Of a DNA stretch of 64,000 nucleotides, positions 7,848 to 16,788 are shown one piece after another. Positions within the stretch are counted from its first letter, which is position 1; every line of letters starts with the position of its first letter. This stretch comes from Hyphomicrobiales bacterium. GTDB taxonomy: Bacteria > Pseudomonadota > Alphaproteobacteria > Rhizobiales > Rhizobiaceae. The translations under genes were made by a program, and so were the position numbers. Location: positions 30,377 to 94,376 of the forward strand of contig UCJD01000036.1 in NCBI GenBank assembly GCA_900472605.1, in the 5' to 3' direction. The notes beneath the pieces are model-generated. The model ran no database searches, had not been told where the DNA came from, and saw nothing but the letters and a program-made list of their open reading frames with translations.

Positions 7848-9428
7848 TCAGGACTTCTGGAACATGGCGAGCATGCGCCGCGTGACAAGAAAGCCGCCAA
7901 CGATGTTGATCGTCGCGACCAGAACCGACAGCGCGGCAAGGATGACGACCAGCCAGTTACCGGAACCGATCTGCAGCAGAGCGCCGAGAATGACGATGCC
8001 TGAGACGGCGTTGGTCACGGCCATCAGCGGCGTATGCAGCGAATGCGAGACGTTCCAGATCACCTGGAAGCCGATGAAGCAGGCGAGCATGAAGACCACA
8101 AAGTGGTTCATGAAGCTTGCCGGAGCATAGGCGCCGACCAATAGCAGCAGCGCGGTGCCGATCAGAAGCAGGAAGCCCTGGCTCTTGGTCTGCGCCTTGA
8201 AGGCCGCCGCTTCGCGTGCCTTCTTTTCCGCCGCAGTCGGTTCCTTGGTCTTTTCCTTCGGCTTGTGCGCGGCGATCGCCTGAATCTTCGGCGCCGGCGG
8301 CGGATATGTGACCGTACCCTCGAAAGCGATCGTCGCACCGCGGATGACGTCGTCATCCATGTTATGGACGATCTTGCCGTCCTTGGCAGGCGTCAGCTCC
8401 GTTATCATGTGGCGGATGTTGGTGGCGTATAGCGTCGAGGATTGCGCGGCCATGCGGCTCGGGAAATCGGTATAGCCGATGACGATGACGCCGTTATCGG
8501 AGACGGTGCGCTGATCGGCGACTGTCAGATCGCAGTTGCCGCCGCGTTCCGCCGCCAGGTCGATAATGACCGAACCCGGCTTCATCAGCGCTACCATGTC
8601 CGCAAGCCACAGCTTCGGTGCATCGCGGCCAGGGATCAGCGCGGTGGTGATGACGATGTCGATCTCGGGCGCGAGTTCGAGGAACTTCGCCAGCTGCTTC
8701 TCGCGGAACTCAGGCGAGGAGGGTGCCGCATAACCACCGGTGGCGGCGCCGTCCTGCTGGCTCTCCGTGAAATCAAGGAAGACGAACTCCGCGCCCATCG
8801 ATTCGATCTGCTCGGCCACTTCGGGTCGAACGTCGAAGGCATAGGTAATGGCGCCGAGCGAGGTCGCTGTGCCGATGGCAGCAAGACCGGCGACGCCGGC
8901 GCCGATGACGAGCACCTTGGCAGGCGGCACCTTACCGGCGGCGGTCACCTGGCCGGTGAAAAAGCGGCCGAAATTGTTGCCTGCCTCGATCACGGCCCGA
9001 TATCCGGCGATATTGGCCATCGACGACAGGGCATCCATCTTCTGTGCGCGGCTGATGCGCGGCACCATGTCCATGGCGATCACGTTGGCGCCGGTCGCTT
9101 TCACCTCTTCCAACAGAGCGGCGTTCTGGCCGGGATAGAAGAAGGAGATGAGTGTCTTGCCGGTCGAAAGGAGCCCTGCCTCGGCATCCGTTGGCGGGCG
9201 GACCTTGACGATCACGTCGGCCGACGACCAAAGTGCATTCGCCGACGGTGCGATCTCGACACCTGCTGCGCGATAGGCGTCGTCGGAAAAGCCCGCACCG
9301 ACCCCGGCGCCTGTCTCGATCAGACAGCGGTAACCCAACTTGTGCAGTTGCTCAGCCGAAGCCGGCGTCAATGCCACCCGACTTTCCCCAGAGAAGAGCT
9401 CCTTCGGACTGCCGATAATCACTGTCAT
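7848..9428 (-). CDS. pntA: NAD(P) transhydrogenase subunit alpha (single-chain form)
   Basis: This 526-residue protein combines the cytoplasmic NAD(H)-binding domain I (alanine-dehydrogenase-like, nucleotide loop VIGAGVAGLAAIGTA near residue 170) with the C-terminal membrane helices of domain II, joined by a charged Lys/Glu/Ala linker around residues 385-415. Several alphaproteobacteria split this chain into two genes; here it is one. ATG 9428 gives the canonical MTVIIGSPKE start; an earlier start would add an atypical arginine-rich leader. No strong ribosome site is visible. With pntB it forms the complete enzyme. Confidence 0.95.
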   Translation of the reverse strand: MTVIIGSPKELFSGESRVALTPASAEQLHKLGYRCLIETGAGVGAGFSDDAYRAAGVEIAPSANALWSSADVIVKVRPPTDAEAGLLSTGKTLISFFYPGQNAALLEEVKATGANVIAMDMVPRISRAQKMDALSSMANIAGYRAVIEAGNNFGRFFTGQVTAAGKVPPAKVLVIGAGVAGLAAIGTATSLGAITYAFDVRPEVAEQIESMGAEFVFLDFTESQQDGAATGGYAAPSSPEFREKQLAKFLELAPEIDIVITTALIPGRDAPKLWLADMVALMKPGSVIIDLAAERGGNCDLTVADQRTVSDNGVIVIGYTDFPSRMAAQSSTLYATNIRHMITELTPAKDGKIVHNMDDDVIRGATIAFEGTVTYPPPAPKIQAIAAHKPKEKTKEPTAAEKKAREAAAFKAQTKSQGFLLLIGTALLLLVGAYAPASFMNHFVVFMLACFIGFQVIWNVSHSLHTPLMAVTNAVSGIVILGALLQIGSGNWLVVILAALSVLVATINIVGGFLVTRRMLAMFQKS

Positions 9429-9581
9429 CTTTACTTCATCCCCAATGCCGGATCGAACCCGGCGCCGCAAGCGTGCGTAGCCGGCTATGATGGCGTTGAT
9501 CAACCAAAGAGATTGGAAACTGTCCAGTACCGAAAAGTGCTAATCCGACCAGTTCTGCCGCTTTGCGAAGACTGCTAATCG

Positions 9582-9608
9582 ATTTTAATTTTCAAATTGG
9601 TTGGTCAA
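9582..9608 (-). promoter_or_regulatory. candidate promoter for pntAB
   Basis: On the minus strand TTGACC (9608-9603) is followed after 15 bases by TAAAAT (9587-9582), in the only AT-rich patch upstream of pntA. The spacing is shorter than the ideal 17. It would leave a leader of about 150 bases. Confidence 0.3.
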
Positions 9609-9796
9609 GCCGGGCTAACATCCGGCCATGGGCGCGTTTTAGGGTCTGGTGATGAAAACGCATTATCTCATAAATGCAGCGGATAAAACCACTGCCCGCT
9701 TGATGAGGATCCTGTCCAGCAAAGGTGAAAGGCGGCCATGTCCGAGATGGACGACAACACGGCTGTCCACTGCCTCCATGGCGTGATGCCGGCGGG

Positions 9797-10040
9797 TTAA
9801 GGGTAGGCTGTCGCGCCGTCGGGTTTGCGGGTGATCTTTCGCTCGCAATAGATGGCGTCCTCTGTCTGCAGCGCCTTCGGCTGCCCAGGGCCCGTGGACG
9901 CGGGGCTTGAATTCCAGCGCCTTGAAGTTAGGCTGGGCCGTGCAGAAGTGGATGTTGCGGTTGTGAGCGGCGCCATCGGGTTATGCGGGGCAACCGTCAC
10001 ATAGTGCGCCTCGGCGATCACCGCGATGCGCCGCAAGCAC
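9797..10040 (-). pseudogene. decayed C-terminal fragment of an enolase-superfamily (mandelate racemase type) dehydratase
   Basis: On the minus strand one frame reads RRIAVIAEAHYVTVAPHNPMAP and the next frame, a few bases on, reads NIHFCTAQPNFKALEF. In intact mandelate-racemase/galactonate-dehydratase relatives these two blocks are adjacent in one frame near the C-terminus (roughly AEAYYVTVAPHNP then LHFxAAxPNF). Here they are split by frameshift, and no N-terminal two-thirds or catalytic lysines are found. This is therefore a relic of a sugar-acid dehydratase. The rest of the 9429-10104 gap holds the pntA upstream region and nothing else I recognise. Confidence 0.5.
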
Positions 10041-10104
10041 CTCAGCCTTGGCCTTGAAACTCTCGAAAGGCGAACCACGTTTTCCGTGAAAGCAGGGGGT
10101 GCGG

Positions 10105-11462
10105 ATGAGTTATGACGTGGTGGTGGTAGGGGCAGGCTTTTCGGCGATCGCCACGGTCTGCAACCTGATCGAACTGCTTCCTCCTTCCGCGAAAATCGCT
10201 GTCGTGGGGGATGATCCGGGGTTTGGTCGCGGTACGGCCTATCGTTCTGAACTCTATCTCCACAGGTTGAATGTCCCAGCCGGCCGGATGAGCCTGTTTC
10301 CGGACAGGCCGGATGCGTTCGTAACCTGGCTCGCGGAGCGCAAACGTCCGTTGAGAGACGGCGATTTCGCCTCGCGCCAGGACTACGGCCTTTATGTTCG
10401 CACACGCTCGCCACTTTGCTGCGGGACAAGAGACCGCGCTGCAAGGTCGATTTCATCCGCGCTAAAGCCACCGGCTGCGTCGAGCGCTATAGCGCGACGC
10501 TCGGCTTTCTTCTCGACAACGGCGACGAAATTGTCGGACGCCATGTCGTTCTTTGCCTGGGAGTGGGCAACGCGCCGCTTCCGGTCAATCTCTCCGGGCT
10601 TCCGGCCGAGGCGCGCGACAGGACAATCGAAAATCCATGGCGGCTGTCGTGGCTTCGTCGCGTGGAAGCGTCCGATAGGGTCTGCATCCTTGGCTCCGGC
10701 CTTACCATGATCGATCAGGTCCTGGCCCTCTTCGCGCAAGGGTTTCGCGGCAAAATCGATGTGCTGTCGCGCCGAGGCCTTGTCCCGCACGGGCATGCGA
10801 GAGTGCCAAAGCCTCCAGCCGATTTCGATCCCGCGGCGCTGCCCGAGAAGATGAGCGAAATCTTGCGTCAGTTGCGCCGTGAAAGCCGACGCGCCGGCGA
10901 CTGGCGCAGCGTCATGGATACCTTGCGGCCGAAGACGCAGGCGCTGTGGCAGCGGCTGCCGCAAGCCGAACGCGGCCGGTTCCTGCGCCATGGGCTGCCG
11001 TGGTGGAACATCCACCGCCATCGTGTGGCGCCCGATGTCTATGAGCGCTTTCGCGAGATGGTCGCAAGCGGTCAGGTTTCAATTCATGCGGGATATCTGC
11101 AGGACGTCTCACAAATCGATGACCAGCTGATGCTGCACTACCGAAAGCGGGGAGCCAGTGACGTCGCGTCGCTCGAATGCGACTGGCTGGTCAATTGCAC
11201 CGGTGTGGAGCGAGCAGGCATCGCGCACTCACCCCTGCTGCAACAGATGATGCGCGAGGGGCTGATCAAAGCGGATCCGCTGGGGCTCGGCGTCGGCGTG
11301 GACGCTGCGTCCGCCATTGTGCACGACAATCCGGGGGCTCCGGCGCTCCATGCGGTCGGCGCTCTGACGGCCGGTCAGTTCTGGGAGATCACAGCGGTCC
11401 CGGATATTCGCACACAGGCTCGCGCTGTTGCGCAGCGGATCAGTGCGGGCATAGTGGGGTAA
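10105..11462 (+). pseudogene. FAD/NAD(P)-binding oxidoreductase interrupted by one frameshift
   Basis: The start MSYDVVVVGAGFSAIA is a dinucleotide-binding fold, followed by GFGRGTAY and LNVPAGRMSLFPD typical of FAD-NAD(P)-binding proteins of the HcaD/CzcO-like group. The first frame runs to about 10401 (DYGLYVR); the rest (TLATLLRDKRP onward) continues in another frame to 11462, with a second nucleotide loop CILGSGLTMIDQ and a conserved end. Restoring one base after the CGC at 10399-10401 (giving GAC ACG) yields a continuous protein of about 452 residues. ATG 10105 sits behind an AGGGGG site. It ends 126 bases before the ABC-monooxygenase operon and probably belongs to it functionally. A sequencing error is possible. 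Confidence 0.7.
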
Positions 11463-11515
11463 TATTCCAACGGTTTGCATTCACCACATCGGAGAATTTT
11501 CCGTGGTTTGATGAT

Positions 11516-11535
11516 TATAGAATACTAATTCTATA
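11516..11535. promoter_or_regulatory. perfect palindrome upstream of the transporter operon
   Basis: TATAGAAT-ACTA-ATTCTATA is an exact 8+8 inverted repeat with a 4-base spacer, inside an AT-rich stretch (11505-11565) that stands out from the GC-rich surroundings. It ends 53 bases before the ATG of the binding-protein gene, where an operator would be expected. No regulator gene lies in the cassette, so the binding protein is unknown. Confidence 0.5.
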
Positions 11536-11588
11536 TACTATATGAATATCCGATTATCGTTTTCTCATCTGTTTCAGAGGGAAAATCG

Positions 11589-13223
11589 ATGAGCTTCACG
11601 ACGATGTTAAAGAGCCTTCTTCTTGCCGGGACGATCACGGCCACCGCCGCCAATGCCTGGGGCGAGGAAGCCGCCAAGCCTGTGGAAGGCGGTACGTTGA
11701 TCTATCTGGAACAGCAGCCCCACACGAACCTTTATCCGCCGGCCGGCGGCTTTTATCCGAACGGTGGCGTGCTGAACCAGATCACCGACAAGCTGACCTA
11801 TCAGAATCCGAAGACGCTCGAGATCGAGCCATGGATCGCCGAATCCTGGGCGATCAACGAGAACGCCACCGAATATACGTTCAAGCTGCGCAGGGGCGTA
11901 ACTTTCTCCGACGGCTCGCCGCTTGATGCCAACGCGGTCGCCAGGAATTTCGACACCTTTGGCCTTGGCAACAAGGAGCTGAAACAACCGGTGTCGGAAG
12001 TGATCAACAATTACGATCGTTCCGAGGTCATCGATCCGCTGACGGTGAAGTTCTATTTCAAGAAACCATCTCCGGGCTTCCTGCAGGGGACGTCGGTCAT
12101 CGGATCCGGCCTTGTGTCGCTGAAGACGCTGGCATTGCCGTTCGACCGGCTTGGAGACGCGACCAAGATCGTCGGCTCTGGTCCCTTCGTCGTCGATAGC
12201 GAGACGCTCGGCAAGGAGCTCAGCTTGAAGGTGCGCCCGGACTATGGCTGGGGCCCGGCAAAGCTCCAACATCAGGGCCGCGCCTATCTCGATGGCATCA
12301 AGTACATCATCACCGGCGAAGACAGCGTTCGGATCGGCGCGCTTCTGTCAGGCCAGGCGGACTTTATCCGCCAGGTTCAGGCCTATGACGAAGAACAGGT
12401 CGAAAGCCAGGGTTACAAGATCTACGCCGCTCCAACGCGCGGGGTGAACAACAGCGTCGTCTTTCGGCCCGATAACCCCCTCGTATCGGATATCCGGGTG
12501 CGCCAGGCGTTGCTTCACGGTACCAATAGCGCCGAGATCATCTCGACGCTGTTCTCGGCAAACTACCCGCAGGCCAAATCGATCATCGCCTCCACCGCGC
12601 AGGGCTATGTCGATCTGTCTCCGAAACTTGCCTACGACGGTGATAAGGCCGCCAAGCTTCTCGATGAAGCCGGCTGGAAGCCTGCTGCAAACGGCGTTCG
12701 CGAAAAGGACGGCCAGCCGCTGGTGTTGACCGCTTACGAATCGCCGCCTCAGCCGCAGAACAAGGCGACGCTTCAGCTCGTCGCCGAGCAATGGGCCAAG
12801 CTCGGCGTGACGCTCAACGTCCTTGCCGGCGACGCCGGCAGCAAGACTGTCGATGACCTCGATCCCGCTAAGACACCGGTCTCTCCCGCGATGGTCGGCC
12901 GCGCCGATCCCGATGTCATCAAGAGCCAGTATTACCCGAAGAATCGCGATGTGCTTCGCCAGAAGGGCGGGCCGAGCGACAAGGTCAAATCCTTCGTCGA
13001 CGACAAATTGAACGGCTTGCTCGAGCAACTGTCCTCGGAGCCTGATCGCGCCAAGCGGTTGGCGATCGCGGGCGATGTGCAGAACTACGTGATCGACCAG
13101 GCTTACGCGATCCCGATCTTCGAGGAACCGCAGGCTTTCGCCGGCGCCCCTTACGTGAATGGCGTCGCCTTCGAGGCCGTCGGCCGTCCGAGCTTTTACG
13201 GCACCTGGATTGCCGCGCACTGA
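11589..13223 (+). CDS. ABC transporter substrate-binding protein, peptide/nickel family (KPN_01854-like)
   Basis: A 544-residue periplasmic solute-binding protein of the SBP_bac_5 (DppA/OppA) type with a signal peptide (about 1-25, cleavage after ANAWG). The N-terminal part GGTLIYLEQQPHTNLYPPA, the block WAINENATEYTFKLRRGVTF and the late GQPLVLTAYESPPQ are typical of the family. Together with the downstream monooxygenase and AhpD-like genes it matches my memory of a cassette-specific subfamily in Klebsiella and Agrobacterium vitis. ATG 11589 follows AGAGGG. It is first in a seven-gene unit (SBP, two permeases, ATPase, monooxygenase, two AhpD-related). The ligand is unknown. Confidence 0.88.
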   Translation: MSFTTMLKSLLLAGTITATAANAWGEEAAKPVEGGTLIYLEQQPHTNLYPPAGGFYPNGGVLNQITDKLTYQNPKTLEIEPWIAESWAINENATEYTFKLRRGVTFSDGSPLDANAVARNFDTFGLGNKELKQPVSEVINNYDRSEVIDPLTVKFYFKKPSPGFLQGTSVIGSGLVSLKTLALPFDRLGDATKIVGSGPFVVDSETLGKELSLKVRPDYGWGPAKLQHQGRAYLDGIKYIITGEDSVRIGALLSGQADFIRQVQAYDEEQVESQGYKIYAAPTRGVNNSVVFRPDNPLVSDIRVRQALLHGTNSAEIISTLFSANYPQAKSIIASTAQGYVDLSPKLAYDGDKAAKLLDEAGWKPAANGVREKDGQPLVLTAYESPPQPQNKATLQLVAEQWAKLGVTLNVLAGDAGSKTVDDLDPAKTPVSPAMVGRADPDVIKSQYYPKNRDVLRQKGGPSDKVKSFVDDKLNGLLEQLSSEPDRAKRLAIAGDVQNYVIDQAYAIPIFEEPQAFAGAPYVNGVAFEAVGRPSFYGTWIAAH

Positions 13224-13274
13224 GCAAAGTGCCCGGCGGCCTACCGGGTACGCCCCTTACGCGAAGAGATCCGC

Positions 13275-14219
13275 ATGATCCGCTATATCACGTCACGTTT
13301 AGGTCAGGCGCTGCTGGTGCTGTGGGCCGCATTCACCATCTCCTTCGTCCTACTGCAGGCGATGCCGGGGGATGCCGTGCTGATCAAATTCCAGAATCCC
13401 GAGTATGGCCTGAGCCCCGAGCAACTGGCAGACATCCGCGCGGCATACGCGGCCGACGGTTCGGTATTAACGCAGTATCTGCACACCGCCGGACGGTTCC
13501 TGGTTGGAGACTTCGGCTATTCGCTGCAGGCAGGCGTGGCCGTCAGCGCCCAGCTTGCGACGAACCTGCCCGCCACGATCCGCCTCGCCGGCTTTGCTTT
13601 CGTCGCTGCCGTCGCGATCGCCGTCCTCCTCGCCATCCTCGCCAACATCCAGGGCTCTGGCAGGCTGCGCGGCATCATCCAGTCGGTGCCGTCGCTCTTC
13701 GTGTCCGTACCGACATTCTGGCTCGGGATCATGCTGATCCAGATTTTCTCGTTTCGCCTGCGATTGGTTCCCGTGATCAATCCAGGTCCATGGGAAGGTT
13801 TGATATTGCCTGTGCTTGCCGTGGCCGTTCCCATTTCGGCGCCGCTGGTGCAAATCCTTCTTCGAAATATCGATCAGGTCAAAACGCGGCCGTTCGTTGC
13901 CGTGGCGCGCGCCAAGGGAGCATCGCACGCAAGGGTCCTGTGGCGGCACGTCGCAAAGAACGCACTTCTGCCCGTGCTGACCGTTGGCGGCGTATTGTTC
14001 GGTGAACTCCTCGCGGGCGCCGTGATCACCGAAACCGTCTTCGGCCTCAACGGCATCGGCAGCCTCACCGAGCAGGCCGTCAATTTCCAGGACGTAGCGG
14101 TGTTGCAGGCAATCGTCGTGCTGTCGGCCGCAGCCTTCGTGACCGTGAACCTTGTGGTAGATCTTCTCTACCCCATCCTCGATCCCCGGCTCAAAGCCAG
14201 GCCGGAGACTGCCCGATGA
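13275..14219 (+). CDS. ABC transporter permease, DppB type
   Basis: The 314-residue inner-membrane protein begins MIRYITSRLGQALLVLWAAF, the usual DppB/OppB N-terminus, and has about six hydrophobic helices. The cytoplasmic coupling loop is visible near residues 205-225 (ARAKGASHARVLWRHVAKNA). It forms the translocation channel with the next gene product, whose ATG overlaps this stop by four bases. It lies 51 bases after the binding-protein gene. Confidence 0.9.
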   Translation: MIRYITSRLGQALLVLWAAFTISFVLLQAMPGDAVLIKFQNPEYGLSPEQLADIRAAYAADGSVLTQYLHTAGRFLVGDFGYSLQAGVAVSAQLATNLPATIRLAGFAFVAAVAIAVLLAILANIQGSGRLRGIIQSVPSLFVSVPTFWLGIMLIQIFSFRLRLVPVINPGPWEGLILPVLAVAVPISAPLVQILLRNIDQVKTRPFVAVARAKGASHARVLWRHVAKNALLPVLTVGGVLFGELLAGAVITETVFGLNGIGSLTEQAVNFQDVAVLQAIVVLSAAAFVTVNLVVDLLYPILDPRLKARPETAR

Positions 14220-15100
14220 CGAGCCTTGATGTCGCCGAACGCCCACTTGAGATCGATGATGCCGACAGCGTTGGCAATGCGGCAGCAGCACATGCGCCGC
14301 GCCGGCAGCGTATCGATGCCAGCCTTGTGCTTGCCGTCGTCGTGCTGGCCATCGTCTTGTTGTGGGCCGCCGTTCCGCTGCTGTTCACATCCTACGACCC
14401 GATCAAGGGGTTTGCCGGCCAGCAGCTAAAAGCGCCCAGCCTGACACATATCCTTGGCACGGACGCGCTTGGGCGTGATCTCTTTGCACGCCTGGTGCAT
14501 GGCTCTGTACATTCGCTTTCCGGGGCTCTTGCGGCCGTTGCCATCGGGCTTGCGCTCGGAACCACGCTCGGCGTACTTGCCGGCTCGCTAGGAGGCCGGG
14601 CGGATACCGTCATCATGCGGCTGGTCGATGTCCTGCTGTCGATCCCCGTTTTGCTGCTCTCTCTCAGCATCATCATCCTGCTCGGTTTCGGTACGCTCAA
14701 CGCCGCGATCGCCGTCGGCATCACCTCGGTCGCGAGCTTTGCCCGTATCGTGCGCTCCGAAGTCGTCATGGTGCGACGAAGCGAATATGTCGAAGCGGCC
14801 TTCGGCAGCGGCGGCACATTTCTGAGTGTCCTCTGGCGCCATATCCTGCCCAATTCCCTGACTTCGGTCATCGCCTTCGCAGCGCTGCAGGTGGGATCGG
14901 CGATCCTGCAATTGTCGACACTCGGTTTTCTCGGATACGGCGCGCCGCCGCCGACGCCGGAGTGGGGACTGCTGATCGCCGAGGGCCGAAACTACATCGC
15001 GACCGCGTGGTGGCTCACCGCCGCGCCCGGCGTCGTCGTTGTTCTCGTGGTGCTCTGCGTAAACCGCATCAGCCAGGCAATCGGAGGAGGAGACAGATGA
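14216..15100 (+). CDS. ABC transporter permease, DppC type
   Basis: The 294-residue second permease has a long cytoplasmic N-terminus (about 40 residues), a first helix around 41-60, and the DppC landmark LGTDALGRDLFARLVHGS near residue 80. The EAA-like loop (VEAAFGSGGTFLSVLWRHILPN) is near residue 190. The stop overlaps the ATG of the ATPase gene (ATGA). Partner of the preceding permease. Confidence 0.9.
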   Translation: MTSLDVAERPLEIDDADSVGNAAAAHAPRRQRIDASLVLAVVVLAIVLLWAAVPLLFTSYDPIKGFAGQQLKAPSLTHILGTDALGRDLFARLVHGSVHSLSGALAAVAIGLALGTTLGVLAGSLGGRADTVIMRLVDVLLSIPVLLLSLSIIILLGFGTLNAAIAVGITSVASFARIVRSEVVMVRRSEYVEAAFGSGGTFLSVLWRHILPNSLTSVIAFAALQVGSAILQLSTLGFLGYGAPPPTPEWGLLIAEGRNYIATAWWLTAAPGVVVVLVVLCVNRISQAIGGGDR

Positions 15101-16788
15101 CGATAAGACCGAACGATCTGCCAAGAGGCCCGCTCCAACCATCGCCGGTGCTGGATGTTGCAGGACTGACCATTAGCTACGAAGCTCGTGCCGGAAGACG
15201 GACTGTCGTTCACGGAATAGATTTCCGCATCGATCCAGGCGAAGTCGTCGCGCTTGTCGGAGAATCCGGCTCGGGCAAAAGTTCGACGGCTCAGGCAATC
15301 ATAGGCCTCCTGCCTGACAACGGCAGGCTTGAAGCCGGCAGCATCCGGCTGAACGGCGAGGAGATTGCCGGCTGGCCGCAACGGCGGCTTGACGGCATTC
15401 GTGGTGCGGTTGTCAGTCTCGTGCCGCAGGACCCAGGCAACTCGCTCAATCCTGTCAAGACGATCGGCAAGCAGGTCGCGGAAATTCTCGCCATTCATGG
15501 CAAGGCCTCCGGTCCAGTTGCCTATGCGCAGGCTGTCGAGCTTCTGGAACGCGTCGGGCTCAGCGAGCCGAGGCTGCGCGCCCAGCAATATCCACACGAG
15601 CTTTCCGGCGGCATGAAGCAACGCGTGCTGATCGCCATCGCCATCGCGCTGAAACCGGCGATTATCATCGCCGACGAACCGACAAGCGCGCTCGACGTGA
15701 CGGTGCAGAAACACATTCTCGATCTGATCGATGAGCTTCGCAGGGAGTATGGCACCGCGATCCTGCTTGTCACACATGATCTTGGCGTGGCGGTGGATCG
15801 GTCCGATCGGCTGATCGTCCTCAAGAACGGCCGAATTCAGGAGCAAGGCCGCACGGTGGATGTGGTGGTCAACCCAAAGAGCGCCTATACGCGCCAGCTG
15901 CTGCTGGACGCGCCATCGCTCAACCGGCGTCCGCGTATCGTGACAACGCCGTCGCGGGACCAGCGAAGCGACGACATCGTTGTCGTTGAAAACCTCATCA
16001 AGGATTTCGGCATTGGTGGGAGTGGCCGTTTCCGTGCGGTGGATGACATATCGTTCGCGGTTCAGCGGGGCACGACGCATGCCCTGGTCGGCGAATCCGG
16101 CTCAGGCAAGACGACGAGTATCCGCATCATTTCCGCCTTCGAGAAGCCGACGTCGGGTCGCGTCGTTATCGATGGCCTGCCGCTCTCGGAGCTGCGCGGC
16201 GAAACCTTGCGGCTCTTCCGCAAGACGATACAGCTCGTTTATCAGAACCCTTTCGGCTCACTCGATCCGCGTCAGACGATCCGGCGCATCGTCGAGGAGC
16301 CGCTTTTGAACTTCGAGCCGGTTGCGCGTGGCGAGCGAATGGCGCGGGTCGGTGCGATCATCGCCAAGGTCGGGCTCCCGGATGATGTTCTGGACAGGCG
16401 ACCGCATGCGCTATCGGGCGGGCAGCGACAACGCGTCGCCATTGCCCGAGCCTTGATACTGAAGCCGAAAATCCTGGTGCTTGATGAGGCCGTCTCCGCT
16501 CTCGATGTTACCGTTCAAGCGCAGATTCTGGCTTTGCTTGCCGATCTCCAGCGCGAACTCGGCCTGACCTACCTCTTCGTCTCGCACGATCTCGCCGTCG
16601 TTCGCCAGATCGCCGACACGGTCTCGGTACTGAACCGCGGAAAGCTGGTCGATAGCGGCCCGGTCGATCAGGTCTTCGGCAATCCCGCCAGCGACTATAC
16701 GCGCGATCTCATTGCAGCAATTCCGGGAAAGACATTCACCCCGGCACGGGGATCATCCATCTTGACGAATACAGGAAGCAAACAATGA
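15097..16788 (+). CDS. ABC transporter ATPase with two fused nucleotide-binding domains
   Basis: A 563-residue protein joining DppD- and DppF-like ATPases. Domain 1 has Walker A GESGSGKSS, signature LSGGMKQRVLIA and Walker B IIIADEPT; domain 2 (from about residue 290) has GESGSGKTT, LSGGQRQRVAIA and ILVLDEAV. One chain thus supplies both ATP sites. ATG 15097 is chosen for its GGAGGAGG site and four-base overlap with the permease; an earlier in-frame start would run back into the permease gene. Its own TGA overlaps the monooxygenase ATG, tying import to metabolism of the ligand. Confidence 0.92.
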   Translation: MTIRPNDLPRGPLQPSPVLDVAGLTISYEARAGRRTVVHGIDFRIDPGEVVALVGESGSGKSSTAQAIIGLLPDNGRLEAGSIRLNGEEIAGWPQRRLDGIRGAVVSLVPQDPGNSLNPVKTIGKQVAEILAIHGKASGPVAYAQAVELLERVGLSEPRLRAQQYPHELSGGMKQRVLIAIAIALKPAIIIADEPTSALDVTVQKHILDLIDELRREYGTAILLVTHDLGVAVDRSDRLIVLKNGRIQEQGRTVDVVVNPKSAYTRQLLLDAPSLNRRPRIVTTPSRDQRSDDIVVVENLIKDFGIGGSGRFRAVDDISFAVQRGTTHALVGESGSGKTTSIRIISAFEKPTSGRVVIDGLPLSELRGETLRLFRKTIQLVYQNPFGSLDPRQTIRRIVEEPLLNFEPVARGERMARVGAIIAKVGLPDDVLDRRPHALSGGQRQRVAIARALILKPKILVLDEAVSALDVTVQAQILALLADLQRELGLTYLFVSHDLAVVRQIADTVSVLNRGKLVDSGPVDQVFGNPASDYTRDLIAAIPGKTFTPARGSSILTNTGSKQ

